Part shown: positions 7,404-17,196 of the stretch, piece after piece
How the letters are laid out: the number at the start of each line of letters is the position of its first letter
How positions within the stretch are numbered: position 1 is the first letter of the stretch
Origin: Mycolicibacterium setense
Lineage (GTDB): Bacteria > Actinomycetota > Actinomycetes > Mycobacteriales > Mycobacteriaceae
NCBI RefSeq assembly: GCF_000805385.1
Contig: NZ_JTJW01000005.1
Span: 744,001 to 808,000 of the forward strand
Direction of reading: 5' to 3'
DNA: 64,000 nt
The notes under the pieces: model-generated
The model's input: only the letters and a program-made list of their open reading frames with translations
Database searches by the model: none
Told to the model about the DNA's origin: nothing
Position numbers and translations under genes: made by a program

Positions 7404-8177
7404 TCAGCCCAGTTGTTCGAGGATCAGTTTCGCGGTCTCGGCGGGTTTGGCCTGGGGGACCATGTGGTCGCAATCCCAATCCAGCAGGGTGAAATCCGGA
7501 CCGAGATGCCCGCTGAGCGCGGTGATGAGCCCCTCACGCGCGTACGGCGGGCTGGTGCGGGTCGCGCGGACCAGGACCGTGGGAGTGCCCTTGCGCGGCA
7601 AGGCAACCGGGCGGGCCAGCTCGCTCCAGTAGGACATCATGGCCGGAATGCTGATCCGCCACCCGTAGCGGCCGCCGGGCAGTTCGACGAGGTGTTCGTC
7701 GAGGTCACGGTCCAACTCGGCCGCAGCCACCTCGCCCCACGACCCGTTGGCCTTCTCGGCGCGTGCCTCGGCCCGGTCGGGATAGTCCGGTGAGGCCAAC
7801 ATGGCATCGGCGATCTCACGCATCCATTCGCCGTCGAGCTCCACCGCGGGGTCCAGCAACACCAACCCGCTGACCAGATCCGGATGTGCGGCAGCAAGAT
7901 TGAGCGCCACCGCACCACCGAAGGAATGCCCGACCACCAACGTCGGACCGTCCAGCAGGGAGGCCAGGGCCTCGACGTTGGCATCCAGCGTCCACGGGGC
8001 AGCCCACGACGAGCGGCCATGGCCGAGCAGATCGGGGGCCAGTACCGCAGTCTCGGGCAGGTGCTGCTCGGCCAGGGTCTTCCAGCGTTGGCCGTGCCCG
8101 GTCAACCCATGGATGAGCAACAGCTGGGGCGGCTGGTCGGGCCCGTAGTGGTGGACGTGCAACTTCTCGGCTGACAT
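7404..8177 (-). CDS. lipV: Alpha/beta hydrolase, LipV-type lipase/esterase
   Basis: The 257-residue protein shows the alpha/beta hydrolase fold: oxyanion-hole region LLIHGLTGHG near residue 20, nucleophile Ser85 in GHSFGG, an acid residue in the mid-C-terminal part, and the catalytic His in DCDHMV near the end. It is the counterpart of Rv3203c by position and length. No signal peptide is visible, so it should act in the cytosol. Substrate preference cannot be read from the sequence. It diverges from adnA. Confidence 0.88.
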   Translation of the reverse strand: MSAEKLHVHHYGPDQPPQLLLIHGLTGHGQRWKTLAEQHLPETAVLAPDLLGHGRSSWAAPWTLDANVEALASLLDGPTLVVGHSFGGAVALNLAAAHPDLVSGLVLLDPAVELDGEWMREIADAMLASPDYPDRAEARAEKANGSWGEVAAAELDRDLDEHLVELPGGRYGWRISIPAMMSYWSELARPVALPRKGTPTVLVRATRTSPPYAREGLITALSGHLGPDFTLLDWDCDHMVPQAKPAETAKLILEQLG

Positions 8178-8266
8178 TCCATAGATGCTGCCAGAGCCAA
8201 ACTTGTCGGGCCATTCGCTCCAATCCGCTCCGCTACTTGTCGGTCCCCTCTGGTGTCATGCATTCC

Positions 8267-11200
8267 ATGACCGCACAACACGCCCAGCCCACCCTGGAAG
8301 GCACCGAGCGGCTGGCACCGGGGTGCGACGGCGTGGTGCGGGTGCTGGGCGGCCCGGGCACCGGAAAGAGCTCACTGCTGATCAGCACGGCGGTCGATCA
8401 CATCGCGGCGGGCGCCGATCCCGAATCGGTGCTGTTGCTGACCGGTTCGGCCCGGTTGCGCTCGGAGGCCAGGGCCGCCATCACCGCGCGACTGCTGGGC
8501 GCGGGCACCCACGGCGTGGTACGTGAACCGATGGTTCGGACGGTGCACTCCTATGCGTTTGCACTGTTGCGGCTGGCCGCCCAGCGCAACGGTGATCCGC
8601 CGCCGCGTCTGATCACCACCGCCGAACAGGACGGCATCATTCGTGAACTGTTGGCAGGCGACCTGGAGGACGGTGCCAATTCGCCCGTGGGTTGGCCCGA
8701 GCAGCTGTGGCCGGCGCTGAGCACCGCAGGCTTCGCCACCGAGTTGCGGGATCTGCTGGCCCGCTGCACCGAGCGCGGTGTGGACCCACGTGCCCTGCAA
8801 CGGCTCGGCCGCTCGGCCGGGCGTCCGGAATGGTTGGCGGCAGGCAGGTTTGCGCAGGCCTACGAGCAGATCATGCTGTTGCGATCGGCGGTCGGCATGG
8901 CCGCGCCGCAGGCCACGGTGCCGGCGCTGGGCGCCGCCGAACTCGTCGGGGCGGCCCTGGAAGCCCTCGGGACCGACGCCGATCTACTGGCGGCCGAACG
9001 CGCGCGGATCAGCCTGTTGCTGGTCGACGACGCGCAACACCTCGACCCGCAGGCTGCCCTCTTGGTCCGGGTGCTGGCTGCCCGGCCAGGTTTGACCGTC
9101 ATCGCGGGCGATCCCGACCAGGCGGTGTTCGGTTACCGCGGCGCGGAGCCGGTATTGCTGCGTGATCGTGGTGGTGACGACACCCCGGCCATCACCCTCA
9201 CCCGGTCGCACCGCTGTGCTCCCACGGTCGCCGCCGCGATCTCGGGTATCGCGCGCCGGCTGCCCGGCGTCGGGGCCTGCCGTGTGCTGGAGGGCAATCC
9301 GGAGCGTGGGCAGGGAGAGGTGACCATGCGGCTGGCGGCCACACCGCACGCCGAGAACGCGTTCATCGCCGACGCCCTGCGCCGCGCCCATCTGGTCGAC
9401 GGCGTGCCGTGGTCCGAAATGGCCGTCGTGGTCCGCTCGGTACCCCGGGTGGGGGCGGCACTGGCGCGGGCCCTGAGTAGTGCGGGTGTCCCCGTGCAGG
9501 CCACGGGCCCCGATCTGGGGCTGGCTCAGCAGCCCGCGGTTGCGGCGCTGCTGACGGTGCTTGAGGTGACCGCGTCCGGGCAGCTGGACGGGGACAGCGC
9601 GATCAGCCTGCTCACCGGTCCGATCGGCCGCGTCGACCCGGTGACCTTGCGGCAGTTGCGCCGGGCACTGCGCCGCGCCGACGGCTCCACGCCACCACGG
9701 GATTTCACCGACCTCCTGGTCGCCGCGATCGCCGCGGAGCCGGCCGGATTGTCGCCCGAACACGTCAAGCCGCTGCGCCGGCTCCGGTCGGTGCTGGCCG
9801 CGGCCCGCCGCAGCCAGCGTGACGGTGGCGATCCGCGCTACACGCTGTGGCAGGCCTGGAACGCCTGCCGGTTGCAGCCGCGCTGGCTGGCCGCCAGCGA
9901 GCGGGGCGGCACCATCGGGGCGCAGGCCGACCGGGATCTGGACGCGGTGACGGGTTTGTTCGATGTGGCCGATCAGTATGTGGGCCGTACCGCGGGGGCG
10001 TCGCTGCGCGGGCTGGTCGACCATGTGGCGACATTGGGAACGTCGCTGTCGGCATCCGATTCGCCGTCGCAGACCGACGCGGTGGCGGTGCTCAGCGCGC
10101 ACGCCGCACTCGGGCGGGAGTGGGATTTCGTCGTGATCGCCGGTGTGCAGGAAGGGTTGTGGCCCAACATCGTTCCACGCGGCGGCATCCTGGGTACGCA
10201 GAACCTGGTGGATGTGCTCGACGGGGTCGCCGCTCCGGACGATCGGGCGGTCTCGACCCGAGCGCCGCTGCTTGCCGAGGAGCGGCGGCTGTTGATGGCG
10301 GCCATGGGACGGGCAAGGACGCGGCTGCTGGTGACCGCGGTGGACAGCGACGGTGATGAATCGCTGCTGCCGTCGCCGTTCTGTGCCGAGCTGGCTGAAG
10401 TGGCAGGGGAATCCGTGCCGTTGCCCCCACTGGCCGCCCCGCGGGTGCTGCTGCCGTCGGCGGTGGTCGGTCGGCTCCGGGCCGTCGTGTGCGCGCCGGA
10501 GGGCGCCGTCGATGATGAGTCACGCGCCTGTGCCGCAAACCAATTGGCCAGGCTGGCCGCCGCGGGAGTGCCGGGTGCCGACCCTTCGCAATGGCACACG
10601 ATGACACCGTTGTCCACCGAGGAGCCGCTGTGGGCGGAGGTCGATGGCGTGGCGCCCGAGGTTGTCTTGTCGCCCTCGACGTTGCAGATGCTGACCGACT
10701 GCCCGTTGCGTTGGCTGCTGGAGCGGCACGGTGGCAGTGACGGACGCGACGTGCGCTCGACGGTCGGGTCGTTGTTGCACGCGTTGGTCTCCGACTCCGG
10801 TAAGAGCGAGAGCCAGTTGATCAACGATCTGGAAAAGGTCTGGGAAGACCTGCCTTTCGAGGCGAAGTGGTACTCGGACAACGAGTTGACGCGGCACCGG
10901 GCGATGCTGGAGACCTTCACCCGGTGGCGCGCGGACTCCCGGGCGCAGCTGACCGAGGTCGCCACCGAGATCGATGTCGACGGTGTGATCGTCGAACCAG
11001 GTTCCGGCGGGCCGGCCGTTCGGGTGCGGGGCCGGTTGGACCGGCTCGAGCGGGATCGGGAGGACCGGCTTGTCGTGGTCGACCTCAAGACCGGTAAGAG
11101 TCCGGTCACCAAGGACGATGCGCAGAAGCATGCCCAGCTGGCGACCTACCAGCTCGCGGTGGCCGCGGGCTTGTTGCCGCACGGCGACGAGCCCGGCGGT

Positions 11201-11419
11201 GGCCGGCTGGTATACCTGGGCAAGGCCGGGGCCGCCGGCGCCACCGAACGCGAACAGGATCCGATGTCACCGGACACCCGTGCCGACTGGCTGGGCACCG
11301 TCAGCGCCGCTGCGGCCGCCACGGCCGCGCCGCACTTCGTGGCTCGAGTCAACGACGGCTGCGCGAACTGCCCGGTGCGTTCGTCATGCCCGGCCCAGGC
11401 ACTCGGGGACCGATCATGA
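8267..11419 (+). CDS. adnA: AdnA subunit of the AdnAB helicase-nuclease
   Basis: AdnAB is the mycobacterial DNA end-resection motor-nuclease. This 1050-residue subunit has a UvrD-like N-terminal module with Walker A GGPGTGKS at 28-35. Its C-terminal RecB-type nuclease domain has the motif VVDLKTGK around Asp939 and Lys941. Four cysteines, Cys812 (DCPLRW) and C1032-x2-C1035-x5-C1041 near the C-terminus, match the Fe-S cluster pattern of AddB-like nucleases. Possible starts are a TTG at 8237, ATG at 8258 and ATG at 8267; I chose the last because homologues begin close to the Walker motif. The stop overlaps the adnB start (ATGA), so the heterodimer subunits are coupled. Counterpart of Rv3202c. 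Confidence 0.92.
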   Translation: MTAQHAQPTLEGTERLAPGCDGVVRVLGGPGTGKSSLLISTAVDHIAAGADPESVLLLTGSARLRSEARAAITARLLGAGTHGVVREPMVRTVHSYAFALLRLAAQRNGDPPPRLITTAEQDGIIRELLAGDLEDGANSPVGWPEQLWPALSTAGFATELRDLLARCTERGVDPRALQRLGRSAGRPEWLAAGRFAQAYEQIMLLRSAVGMAAPQATVPALGAAELVGAALEALGTDADLLAAERARISLLLVDDAQHLDPQAALLVRVLAARPGLTVIAGDPDQAVFGYRGAEPVLLRDRGGDDTPAITLTRSHRCAPTVAAAISGIARRLPGVGACRVLEGNPERGQGEVTMRLAATPHAENAFIADALRRAHLVDGVPWSEMAVVVRSVPRVGAALARALSSAGVPVQATGPDLGLAQQPAVAALLTVLEVTASGQLDGDSAISLLTGPIGRVDPVTLRQLRRALRRADGSTPPRDFTDLLVAAIAAEPAGLSPEHVKPLRRLRSVLAAARRSQRDGGDPRYTLWQAWNACRLQPRWLAASERGGTIGAQADRDLDAVTGLFDVADQYVGRTAGASLRGLVDHVATLGTSLSASDSPSQTDAVAVLSAHAALGREWDFVVIAGVQEGLWPNIVPRGGILGTQNLVDVLDGVAAPDDRAVSTRAPLLAEERRLLMAAMGRARTRLLVTAVDSDGDESLLPSPFCAELAEVAGESVPLPPLAAPRVLLPSAVVGRLRAVVCAPEGAVDDESRACAANQLARLAAAGVPGADPSQWHTMTPLSTEEPLWAEVDGVAPEVVLSPSTLQMLTDCPLRWLLERHGGSDGRDVRSTVGSLLHALVSDSGKSESQLINDLEKVWEDLPFEAKWYSDNELTRHRAMLETFTRWRADSRAQLTEVATEIDVDGVIVEPGSGGPAVRVRGRLDRLERDREDRLVVVDLKTGKSPVTKDDAQKHAQLATYQLAVAAGLLPHGDEPGGGRLVYLGKAGAAGATEREQDPMSPDTRADWLGTVSAAAAATAAPHFVARVNDGCANCPVRSSCPAQALGDRS

Positions 11420-14400
11420 CAGGTGTCGTGCCGGCCGGTGTTCGGTACAGCCCGGCCGATTTGTCCACGGCCCTCGGGCTTTTCCCGCCGACCGAGGAGC
11501 AGGCCGCGGTGATCGCCGCACCGCCCGGTCCCGTGGTGGTGATCGCCGGTGCGGGCGCGGGCAAGACCGAGACGATGGCGGCCCGGGTGGTCTGGTTGGT
11601 GGCCAACGGATATGCCACGCCATCGCAGGTGCTGGGTCTGACCTTCACCCGTAAGGCCGCGGGTCAGCTACTGCGCCGGGTGCGGACCAGGCTGGCACGG
11701 CTGGCCGGCGCCGGCCTCGCGCCCGTGCAGGGGCCGATGGACGGATCGGCCGAGTCGGTCACCGTCAGCACCTATCACGCGTTCGCAGGCACCCTGTTGC
11801 GTGAGCACGGCTTGCTGCTCCCGGTGGAGCCGGACACCCGGCTGCTCAGCCAGACAGAGCTGTGGCAGTTGGCTTTCGAGGTGGTCTGCGCCCATCCGGG
11901 GGAGCTGGCCATCGAGAAGACGCCGGCCACCGTCACCGACATGGTGCTGCGTCTGGCCGGTGCGCTCGCCGAGCATCTGGTGGACACAGTCCAGCTGCGC
12001 GACACCCATGTGGAGCTGGAGCGGCTGGTGCACACCCTGCCGGCCGGCCCCTACCAGCGCGAGCGCGGACCCAGCCAGTGGCTGCTGAAAATGCTGGCCA
12101 CCCAGACCGAGCGCACCGAACTGGTGCCGTTGATCGACGCGCTGCACCAGCGGATGCGTGCCGACAAGGTGATGGATTTCGGCATGCAGATGTCCGCGGC
12201 GGCACGGCTGGCCTCCAATTTTCCCCAAGTCGGTGAGCAGTTGCGGCAACGCTTCCGTGTGGTGCTGCTCGACGAGTACCAGGACACCGGGCATGCGCAG
12301 CGGGTGGCGTTGTCCTCGCTGTTCGGCGCCGGCGTCGACGAAGGTCTCGCATTGACCGCGGTGGGTGATCCGATCCAGTCGATCTACGGGTGGCGCGGCG
12401 CGTCGGCGACGAACTTGCCCCGGTTCACCACCGACTTTCCGCTCGTCGACGGCACCCCGGCCCCGACGCTGGAATTGCGGACCAGTTGGCGCAATCCGCC
12501 CAGTGCCCTGCATCTGGCCAACGCAGTGTCGGCCGAGGCGCGGAGCCGCTCGGTCACGGTGCATGAGCTACGGCCGCGGCCTGACGCCGAGCCCGGCACC
12601 ATCCGGTGCGCACTGTTGTCCGATGTCGAGACCGAACGTGATTGGGTGGCAGACCATCTGGCCCGGATCTACCACGGCGCGGTGGCCCGGGACACGGCCA
12701 CGCCGACCGCGGCGGTACTGGTACGGCGCAACGCCGACGCCGCGCCGATGGCCGAGGCGCTGAGCGCCCGCGGGGTGCCGGTCGAGGTGGTCGGGGTGGC
12801 GGGATTGTTGGCGGTGCCCGAGGTCGCCGACCTGGTCGCCATGTTGCGGTTGGTGGCTGATCCCGCCGCGGGGTCGGCGGTGATGCGGGTGCTGACGGGG
12901 CCGCGCTGGCGGTTCGGCGCACGGGACATCGCGGCGTTGTGGCGGAGAGCCAGGGAACTCGACGATCGGCCGGTGGGGGAGCTCGGCCCCGCCGAGATCG
13001 TGGCTCAGGCCGCCCCGGATGCCGATTCGGCATGTCTGGCCGACGCGATCTGCGATCCCGGTGCCGCCGAACACTATTCACCGACCGGCTATCAGCGGAT
13101 CCAGACCCTCGGGCGCGAGCTGACCATGCTGCGTGCGCACTTGAGCCACCCGCTGCCGGAGTTGGTGGCCGAGGTGCGGCGCGTCGCCGGACTCGACGCC
13201 GAGGCGCGCGCGGCCCGCCCGGTGACCGCGGGCTGGACGGGGACCGAGAACCTTGACGCGTTCTGCGATCTGGTGGCCGATTTCGCGGGCCGGCCGGGAA
13301 GCTCGGTGCTCGCCCTGCTGGCCTACCTGGACGTGGCCACCGACGTGGAAAATGGCCTGGCCCCTGCGGAATTGACGGTCTCCCACGACCGGGTGCAGAT
13401 TCTCACGGTGCACGCCGCCAAGGGGCTGGAATGGCAGGTGGTGGCGGTTCCGCATCTGAGTGCCCGGGTGTTCCCGTCGACGGCTTCGGCACGCACCTGG
13501 CTCACGGATCCGTCGGATCTGCCGCCGCTGCTGCGCGGCGACCGTGCGACCGAATCGGAGCTGGGTGTCCCCGTGCTGGACACCTCCGATATCTACGACC
13601 GGAAAATCTTGTCGGACAAAATCTCTGATCACAAGCGCAGCCTCGAGCAGCGCCGCGTCGACGAGGAACGCCGACTGCTCTATGTCGCGATCACCCGGTC
13701 CGAGGACACCTTGCTGATCTCGGGACATCACTGGGGGGCCACCGAGAGCAAGCCGCGTGGCCCATCGGAGTTCCTGTGCGAGATCAAGACGATCATCGAA
13801 GACGCAGCTGCCCAGGGCCATCCCTGTGGCGTGATCGAGCAATGGGCGCCCGATCCTCCGGCTGGGGAGGTAAACCCATTGCGGGACACGGCCGTCGAGG
13901 CCCTCTGGCCGGCGGCGCCGGCCAAAGCCGCTGATGTCGATCGGGGCGCGGCCCTGGTGGCGCAGGCGCTGACGCTCGACCCCGGCGACGAGCCCGCCGA
14001 AACGGTCGATGGCGAAGGCTGGGCCGCCGACGTCGATGCCCTACTGGCCGAACGTGATCGCGCGCCGCGGCCCGCCCCGATGGAGCTGCCCGGCCAGCTG
14101 TCGGTCAGCACGCTGGTGGAGCTCAGTCGTGATCGACAGGCTGCGTTGCAGCGTCTGCACCGCAGGCTGCCGCAGCGTCCGGACCCGCACGCGTTGTTGG
14201 GCACCGCGTTCCACGAGTGGGTGCAGCGGTTCTTCCATTCCGAGCGGTTGTTCGATCTGGACGATCTGCCCGGTGCGGTGGACAGCGACAGTGGGCGCGT
14301 CAGTGCTGCCGAACTGTCCGAGCTGCAGGACGCCTTCGTCATGTCCCCGTGGGCCGCGCGTACCCCGATCGAGGTCGAGGTGCCGTTCGACATGGCCATC

Positions 14401-14790
14401 GGGCGGACCCGGACCACCGTTGTGCGGGGCCGGATCGACGCGGTTTTCGCGCAGGAAGACGGCACCACCACCGTGGTGGACTGGAAAACCGGGGAACCAC
14501 CGGCCACGCCGGAAGCCATGGCGCAGGCCGCGGTTCAGCTCGCGGTGTACCGCCTGGCCTGGGCATCATTGCGCGGCTGTCCGCCGGAATCGGTGCGCGC
14601 CGCCTTCCATTACGTGCGGTCAGGTCTCACCGTCAGCCCCGAGTCGCTTCCCGGCGAGGACGAGCTCGTCGCCCTGTTGACCGACACCACGACCACCTCG
14701 CCGGATGCGCGGGACGTGCCGGATGTGCCCGATGCGCGGGACGTGCCGGATACACCGGTGCGGCACGGCGAGCCGAACGTGGACGGGTAG
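11416..14790 (+). CDS. adnB: AdnB subunit of the AdnAB helicase-nuclease
   Basis: The 1124-residue protein is a UvrD/RecB-family motor with Walker A GAGAGKT at 45-51, Walker B LLDEYQDT around Asp286-Glu287, and helicase motifs downstream ([17 protein letters not shown]). The C-terminal nuclease domain has VVDWKTGE with Asp1022 and Lys1024. AdnB supplies the main translocation motor of the heterodimer and the second nuclease. The ATG at 11416 overlaps the adnA stop; an in-frame extension from 11386 lies inside adnA and is not used. The extreme C-terminus carries a short Asp/Val/Pro-rich tandem repeat (14704-14751). Counterpart of Rv3201c. Confidence 0.93.
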   Translation: MTGVVPAGVRYSPADLSTALGLFPPTEEQAAVIAAPPGPVVVIAGAGAGKTETMAARVVWLVANGYATPSQVLGLTFTRKAAGQLLRRVRTRLARLAGAGLAPVQGPMDGSAESVTVSTYHAFAGTLLREHGLLLPVEPDTRLLSQTELWQLAFEVVCAHPGELAIEKTPATVTDMVLRLAGALAEHLVDTVQLRDTHVELERLVHTLPAGPYQRERGPSQWLLKMLATQTERTELVPLIDALHQRMRADKVMDFGMQMSAAARLASNFPQVGEQLRQRFRVVLLDEYQDTGHAQRVALSSLFGAGVDEGLALTAVGDPIQSIYGWRGASATNLPRFTTDFPLVDGTPAPTLELRTSWRNPPSALHLANAVSAEARSRSVTVHELRPRPDAEPGTIRCALLSDVETERDWVADHLARIYHGAVARDTATPTAAVLVRRNADAAPMAEALSARGVPVEVVGVAGLLAVPEVADLVAMLRLVADPAAGSAVMRVLTGPRWRFGARDIAALWRRARELDDRPVGELGPAEIVAQAAPDADSACLADAICDPGAAEHYSPTGYQRIQTLGRELTMLRAHLSHPLPELVAEVRRVAGLDAEARAARPVTAGWTGTENLDAFCDLVADFAGRPGSSVLALLAYLDVATDVENGLAPAELTVSHDRVQILTVHAAKGLEWQVVAVPHLSARVFPSTASARTWLTDPSDLPPLLRGDRATESELGVPVLDTSDIYDRKILSDKISDHKRSLEQRRVDEERRLLYVAITRSEDTLLISGHHWGATESKPRGPSEFLCEIKTIIEDAAAQGHPCGVIEQWAPDPPAGEVNPLRDTAVEALWPAAPAKAADVDRGAALVAQALTLDPGDEPAETVDGEGWAADVDALLAERDRAPRPAPMELPGQLSVSTLVELSRDRQAALQRLHRRLPQRPDPHALLGTAFHEWVQRFFHSERLFDLDDLPGAVDSDSGRVSAAELSELQDAFVMSPWAARTPIEVEVPFDMAIGRTRTTVVRGRIDAVFAQEDGTTTVVDWKTGEPPATPEAMAQAAVQLAVYRLAWASLRGCPPESVRAAFHYVRSGLTVSPESLPGEDELVALLTDTTTTSPDARDVPDVPDARDVPDTPVRHGEPNVDG
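14704..14751 (+). repeat. 27-bp tandem repeat in the adnB C-terminal tail
   Basis: A 21-bp block beginning GATGCGCGGGACGTGCCGGA at 14704 recurs exactly at 14731, giving a period of 27 bp (nine codons). It encodes two copies of DARDVPD at the end of AdnB, beyond the nuclease domain. It is in frame, so copy number could vary without breaking the protein. Confidence 0.85.
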
Positions 14791-14794
14791 GCCG

Positions 14795-15508
14795 TCAGGC
14801 GAGCGTGGTCCCGACCAGCAGGCCGATCAGGTAGGTGATCGCCAGGGCCAAGCCGCCGCCGATCACGTTGCGCAGCACCGCCCGTCCTCTGGGCGCCCCA
14901 CCCAGCCCGGCCGACACCGCTCCGGTGAGCATCAGCGCCAGCAGCACGGCCGCGGCGGTCACAGGGATCCGCCATGTGGTCGGCGGAACCAGGATCGCGA
15001 TCAACGGCAACAGCGCGCCGATGGTGAACGACAGCGCCGAGGACGCGGCAGCCTGCCACGGATTGGTCAAGTCTTTGGGATCGAGCCCCAATTCGACCTC
15101 GGCGTGTGCGGCAAAGGCGTCGTGATCGGTGAGTTCCTCGGCCACGGTGCGCGCGGTGGCCGTTGACAGGCCCTTCGCCTCGTACAGCGACGCCAACTCG
15201 TCCAGTTCGGCGGCCGGGTCGTCGCGCAACTCGCGGCGTTCCTTGCGCAGCAATGCGCGCTCGGTGTCGCGTTGCGTGCTCACAGAGACGTATTCACCCA
15301 GCGCCATCGAGACCGCTCCTGCGGCCAGGCCGGCGATGCCGGCAGTCAGGATGGGCGCTTTGTCCACCGTGGCGGCAGCCACGCCGACGACGATGCCCGC
15401 GGTGGAGACGATGCCGTCGTTGGAGCCCAGAACTCCGGCGCGAAGCCAGTTCAGCTTGGACGACAGTGAACCCACGTGCGGTTCGGACGGATGGCTGAGG
15501 TTCGTCAC
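14795..15508 (-). CDS. VIT1/CCC1-family membrane protein (iron/manganese transporter-like)
   Basis: The 237-residue protein has the VIT family layout. An N-terminal segment carries LRAGVLGSNDGIVSTAGIVVG and the conserved GAVSMALGEYVSVSTQRDTE. A charged helical cytosolic region at about 85-150 follows, then three further hydrophobic segments. Relatives move Fe2+ or Mn2+ out of the cytosol or into vacuoles. The GTG at 15508 (VTNLSHPSEP) gives the family's usual length; the longer frame to 15739 adds non-conserved sequence. It converges on adnB with a 4-bp gap. Confidence 0.88.
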   Translation of the reverse strand: MTNLSHPSEPHVGSLSSKLNWLRAGVLGSNDGIVSTAGIVVGVAAATVDKAPILTAGIAGLAAGAVSMALGEYVSVSTQRDTERALLRKERRELRDDPAAELDELASLYEAKGLSTATARTVAEELTDHDAFAAHAEVELGLDPKDLTNPWQAAASSALSFTIGALLPLIAILVPPTTWRIPVTAAAVLLALMLTGAVSAGLGGAPRGRAVLRNVIGGGLALAITYLIGLLVGTTLA

Positions 15509-15636
15509 GGTCCGACGGTATCGGCGAAAACTGGACGCCACCAGCAACGATAGCCTTGCCAAACTTGGTTGCAGACGTTCCCGGGGCCGGGCTGGTAGCG
15601 AAACCAGTTGGAGCCCAGGTGTTCTGGCCGGATCGG

Positions 15637-16026
15637 CTAGGAGTTGCGGTAGATCCGCAGGGCCGAGGTGATCATCGGGATCTGCAGTGGCAGCCGGGCG
15701 ATCGCCCCGATGCGCATCGGCCATGGCTTGTCCCACCACAACCGCACCATGTTGACGTTGCCCGGGAACACCGCGACGAACAGGGCCACCGCGGCCAGCG
15801 CGCCCAGCCGCCGAGTGCGGGGTGCGGCCAGCAGCGCGCCGGTGGCGAGCTCGCCGACGCCGGAGGCGTAGGTGTAGAAGCGCGGGGTGCCGGGCAACTC
15901 GGCCGGAATGATCGAGTCGAATGGTTTGGGTGCCACGAAGTGCAGAACCCCCATGCCCAGGAGCAGGGCGGCCATCCGTTGGGCGGCGGGTGCGGTGGAG
16001 ATCCGCTGAGGCTCGGGTGCAGTCAT
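15637..16026 (-). CDS. DoxX-like small integral membrane protein
   Basis: The 129-residue protein has about four hydrophobic segments and the features of actinobacterial DoxX-like proteins: an early LLLGMGVLHFVAP helix and a charged turn around RLWWDKPWPMR. The function of this group is not established; some DoxX relatives are linked to redox and thiol homeostasis. It is transcribed away from the potassium channel gene. Confidence 0.75.
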   Translation of the reverse strand: MTAPEPQRISTAPAAQRMAALLLGMGVLHFVAPKPFDSIIPAELPGTPRFYTYASGVGELATGALLAAPRTRRLGALAAVALFVAVFPGNVNMVRLWWDKPWPMRIGAIARLPLQIPMITSALRIYRNS

Positions 16027-16101
16027 GGTTACATTGTGGCGTGCGTCTGATCAGATTGATCCCGGCGCGTCCCGGGGCGCTTTGCTCGATGACGGGTTCG
16101 C

Positions 16102-17196
16102 GTGGCTAAAGGCAGGCTGCGGCGCCGACTCGCCGCGATCGACTCGAACCTGACCTCGCGTCCGGACGCCGCGCTCGTCGACGTGTTGCGTATCCCCGAG
16201 CCGTTCGTCAGTCCGGCTCGCAAGATCATCATGCGGGTGCTGTACGCGCTGGGCGCGCTGTTCGCCGCGGTGCTCATCGTCTACGCGGACCGGTACGGGT
16301 ACCGGGACAACGACAGCGCCCCGGATGCGAACAATCCGCTCTCGTTCCTGGACTGCCTGTACTACGCGACGGTGTCACTGTCGACGACCGGCTACGGCGA
16401 CATCACGCCGTATTCGGATACGGCGCGTCTGGTCAACGTCATCGTCATCACGCCGCTGCGGGTGGCTTTCCTGATCGTGCTCATCGGTACCACCGTGGAA
16501 ACCCTGACCACCCAATCGCGGCAGGCGCTGAAGATTCAGCGATGGAGGAACAAAGTGCGCAACCACACCGTCGTCGTCGGATACGGCACCAAGGGCCGGA
16601 CGGCGGTCGCCGCGATGGTCGGCGACGAGGTCTCGCCGGCCGACATCGTCGTCGTCGACGAGAGTGCCGCCGCGCTGGAACGCGCCAAGGGCGCCGGGCT
16701 GGTGACCGTGCACGGCGACGCCACGAATTCCGGTGTGCTGCGGCTGGCCGGGGCCCAGCACGCCAAGTCGATCATCGTCGCCGCGGACAACGACGCCAGC
16801 GCGGTGCTGGTGACGTTGACGGCCCGCGAGTTGGCGCCCAAGGCCAAGATCATCGCGGCGGTGCGGGAATCCGACAACCTGCATCTGCTCAAGCAGTCCG
16901 GTGCGGACTCCACCGTGGTGTCCTCCGAGACCGCCGGCCGGCTGCTCGGTATCGCGACGCAGACCCCGAGCGTGGTGGAGATGATGGAGGATCTGCTGAC
17001 CCCCGATGCCGGCTTCGCCATCGCAGAGCGCGAGGTGACGCCCAAGGAGGAGGGGGGCTCGCCGCGGCATCTGCACGACATCGTGCTGGGTGTGGTGCGG
17101 GACGGCCGGCTGGTGCGCGTCGATGCCCCGGAGGTGGATGCGTTGGAGGCCGGCGACAGGTTGCTCTACATCCGCAGCGCGGATGCCGAGCGATGA
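16102..17196 (+). CDS. Two-TM potassium channel with cytosolic TrkA-N/RCK domain
   Basis: The 364-residue protein has a transmembrane helix near residues 42-62, a pore loop with selectivity filter TTGYGD at 95-100 and a second membrane helix near 115-135. A TrkA-N Rossmann domain follows, starting at VVVGYGTKG, then a TrkA-C-like end. This is the layout of a ligand-gated K+ channel, counterpart of Rv3200c. The GTG start gives the full N-terminus. Its stop overlaps the nudC start (ATGA), so the two are coupled. The ligand (nucleotide or NAD) is inferred from the RCK fold. Confidence 0.9.
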   Translation: MAKGRLRRRLAAIDSNLTSRPDAALVDVLRIPEPFVSPARKIIMRVLYALGALFAAVLIVYADRYGYRDNDSAPDANNPLSFLDCLYYATVSLSTTGYGDITPYSDTARLVNVIVITPLRVAFLIVLIGTTVETLTTQSRQALKIQRWRNKVRNHTVVVGYGTKGRTAVAAMVGDEVSPADIVVVDESAAALERAKGAGLVTVHGDATNSGVLRLAGAQHAKSIIVAADNDASAVLVTLTARELAPKAKIIAAVRESDNLHLLKQSGADSTVVSSETAGRLLGIATQTPSVVEMMEDLLTPDAGFAIAEREVTPKEEGGSPRHLHDIVLGVVRDGRLVRVDAPEVDALEAGDRLLYIRSADAER

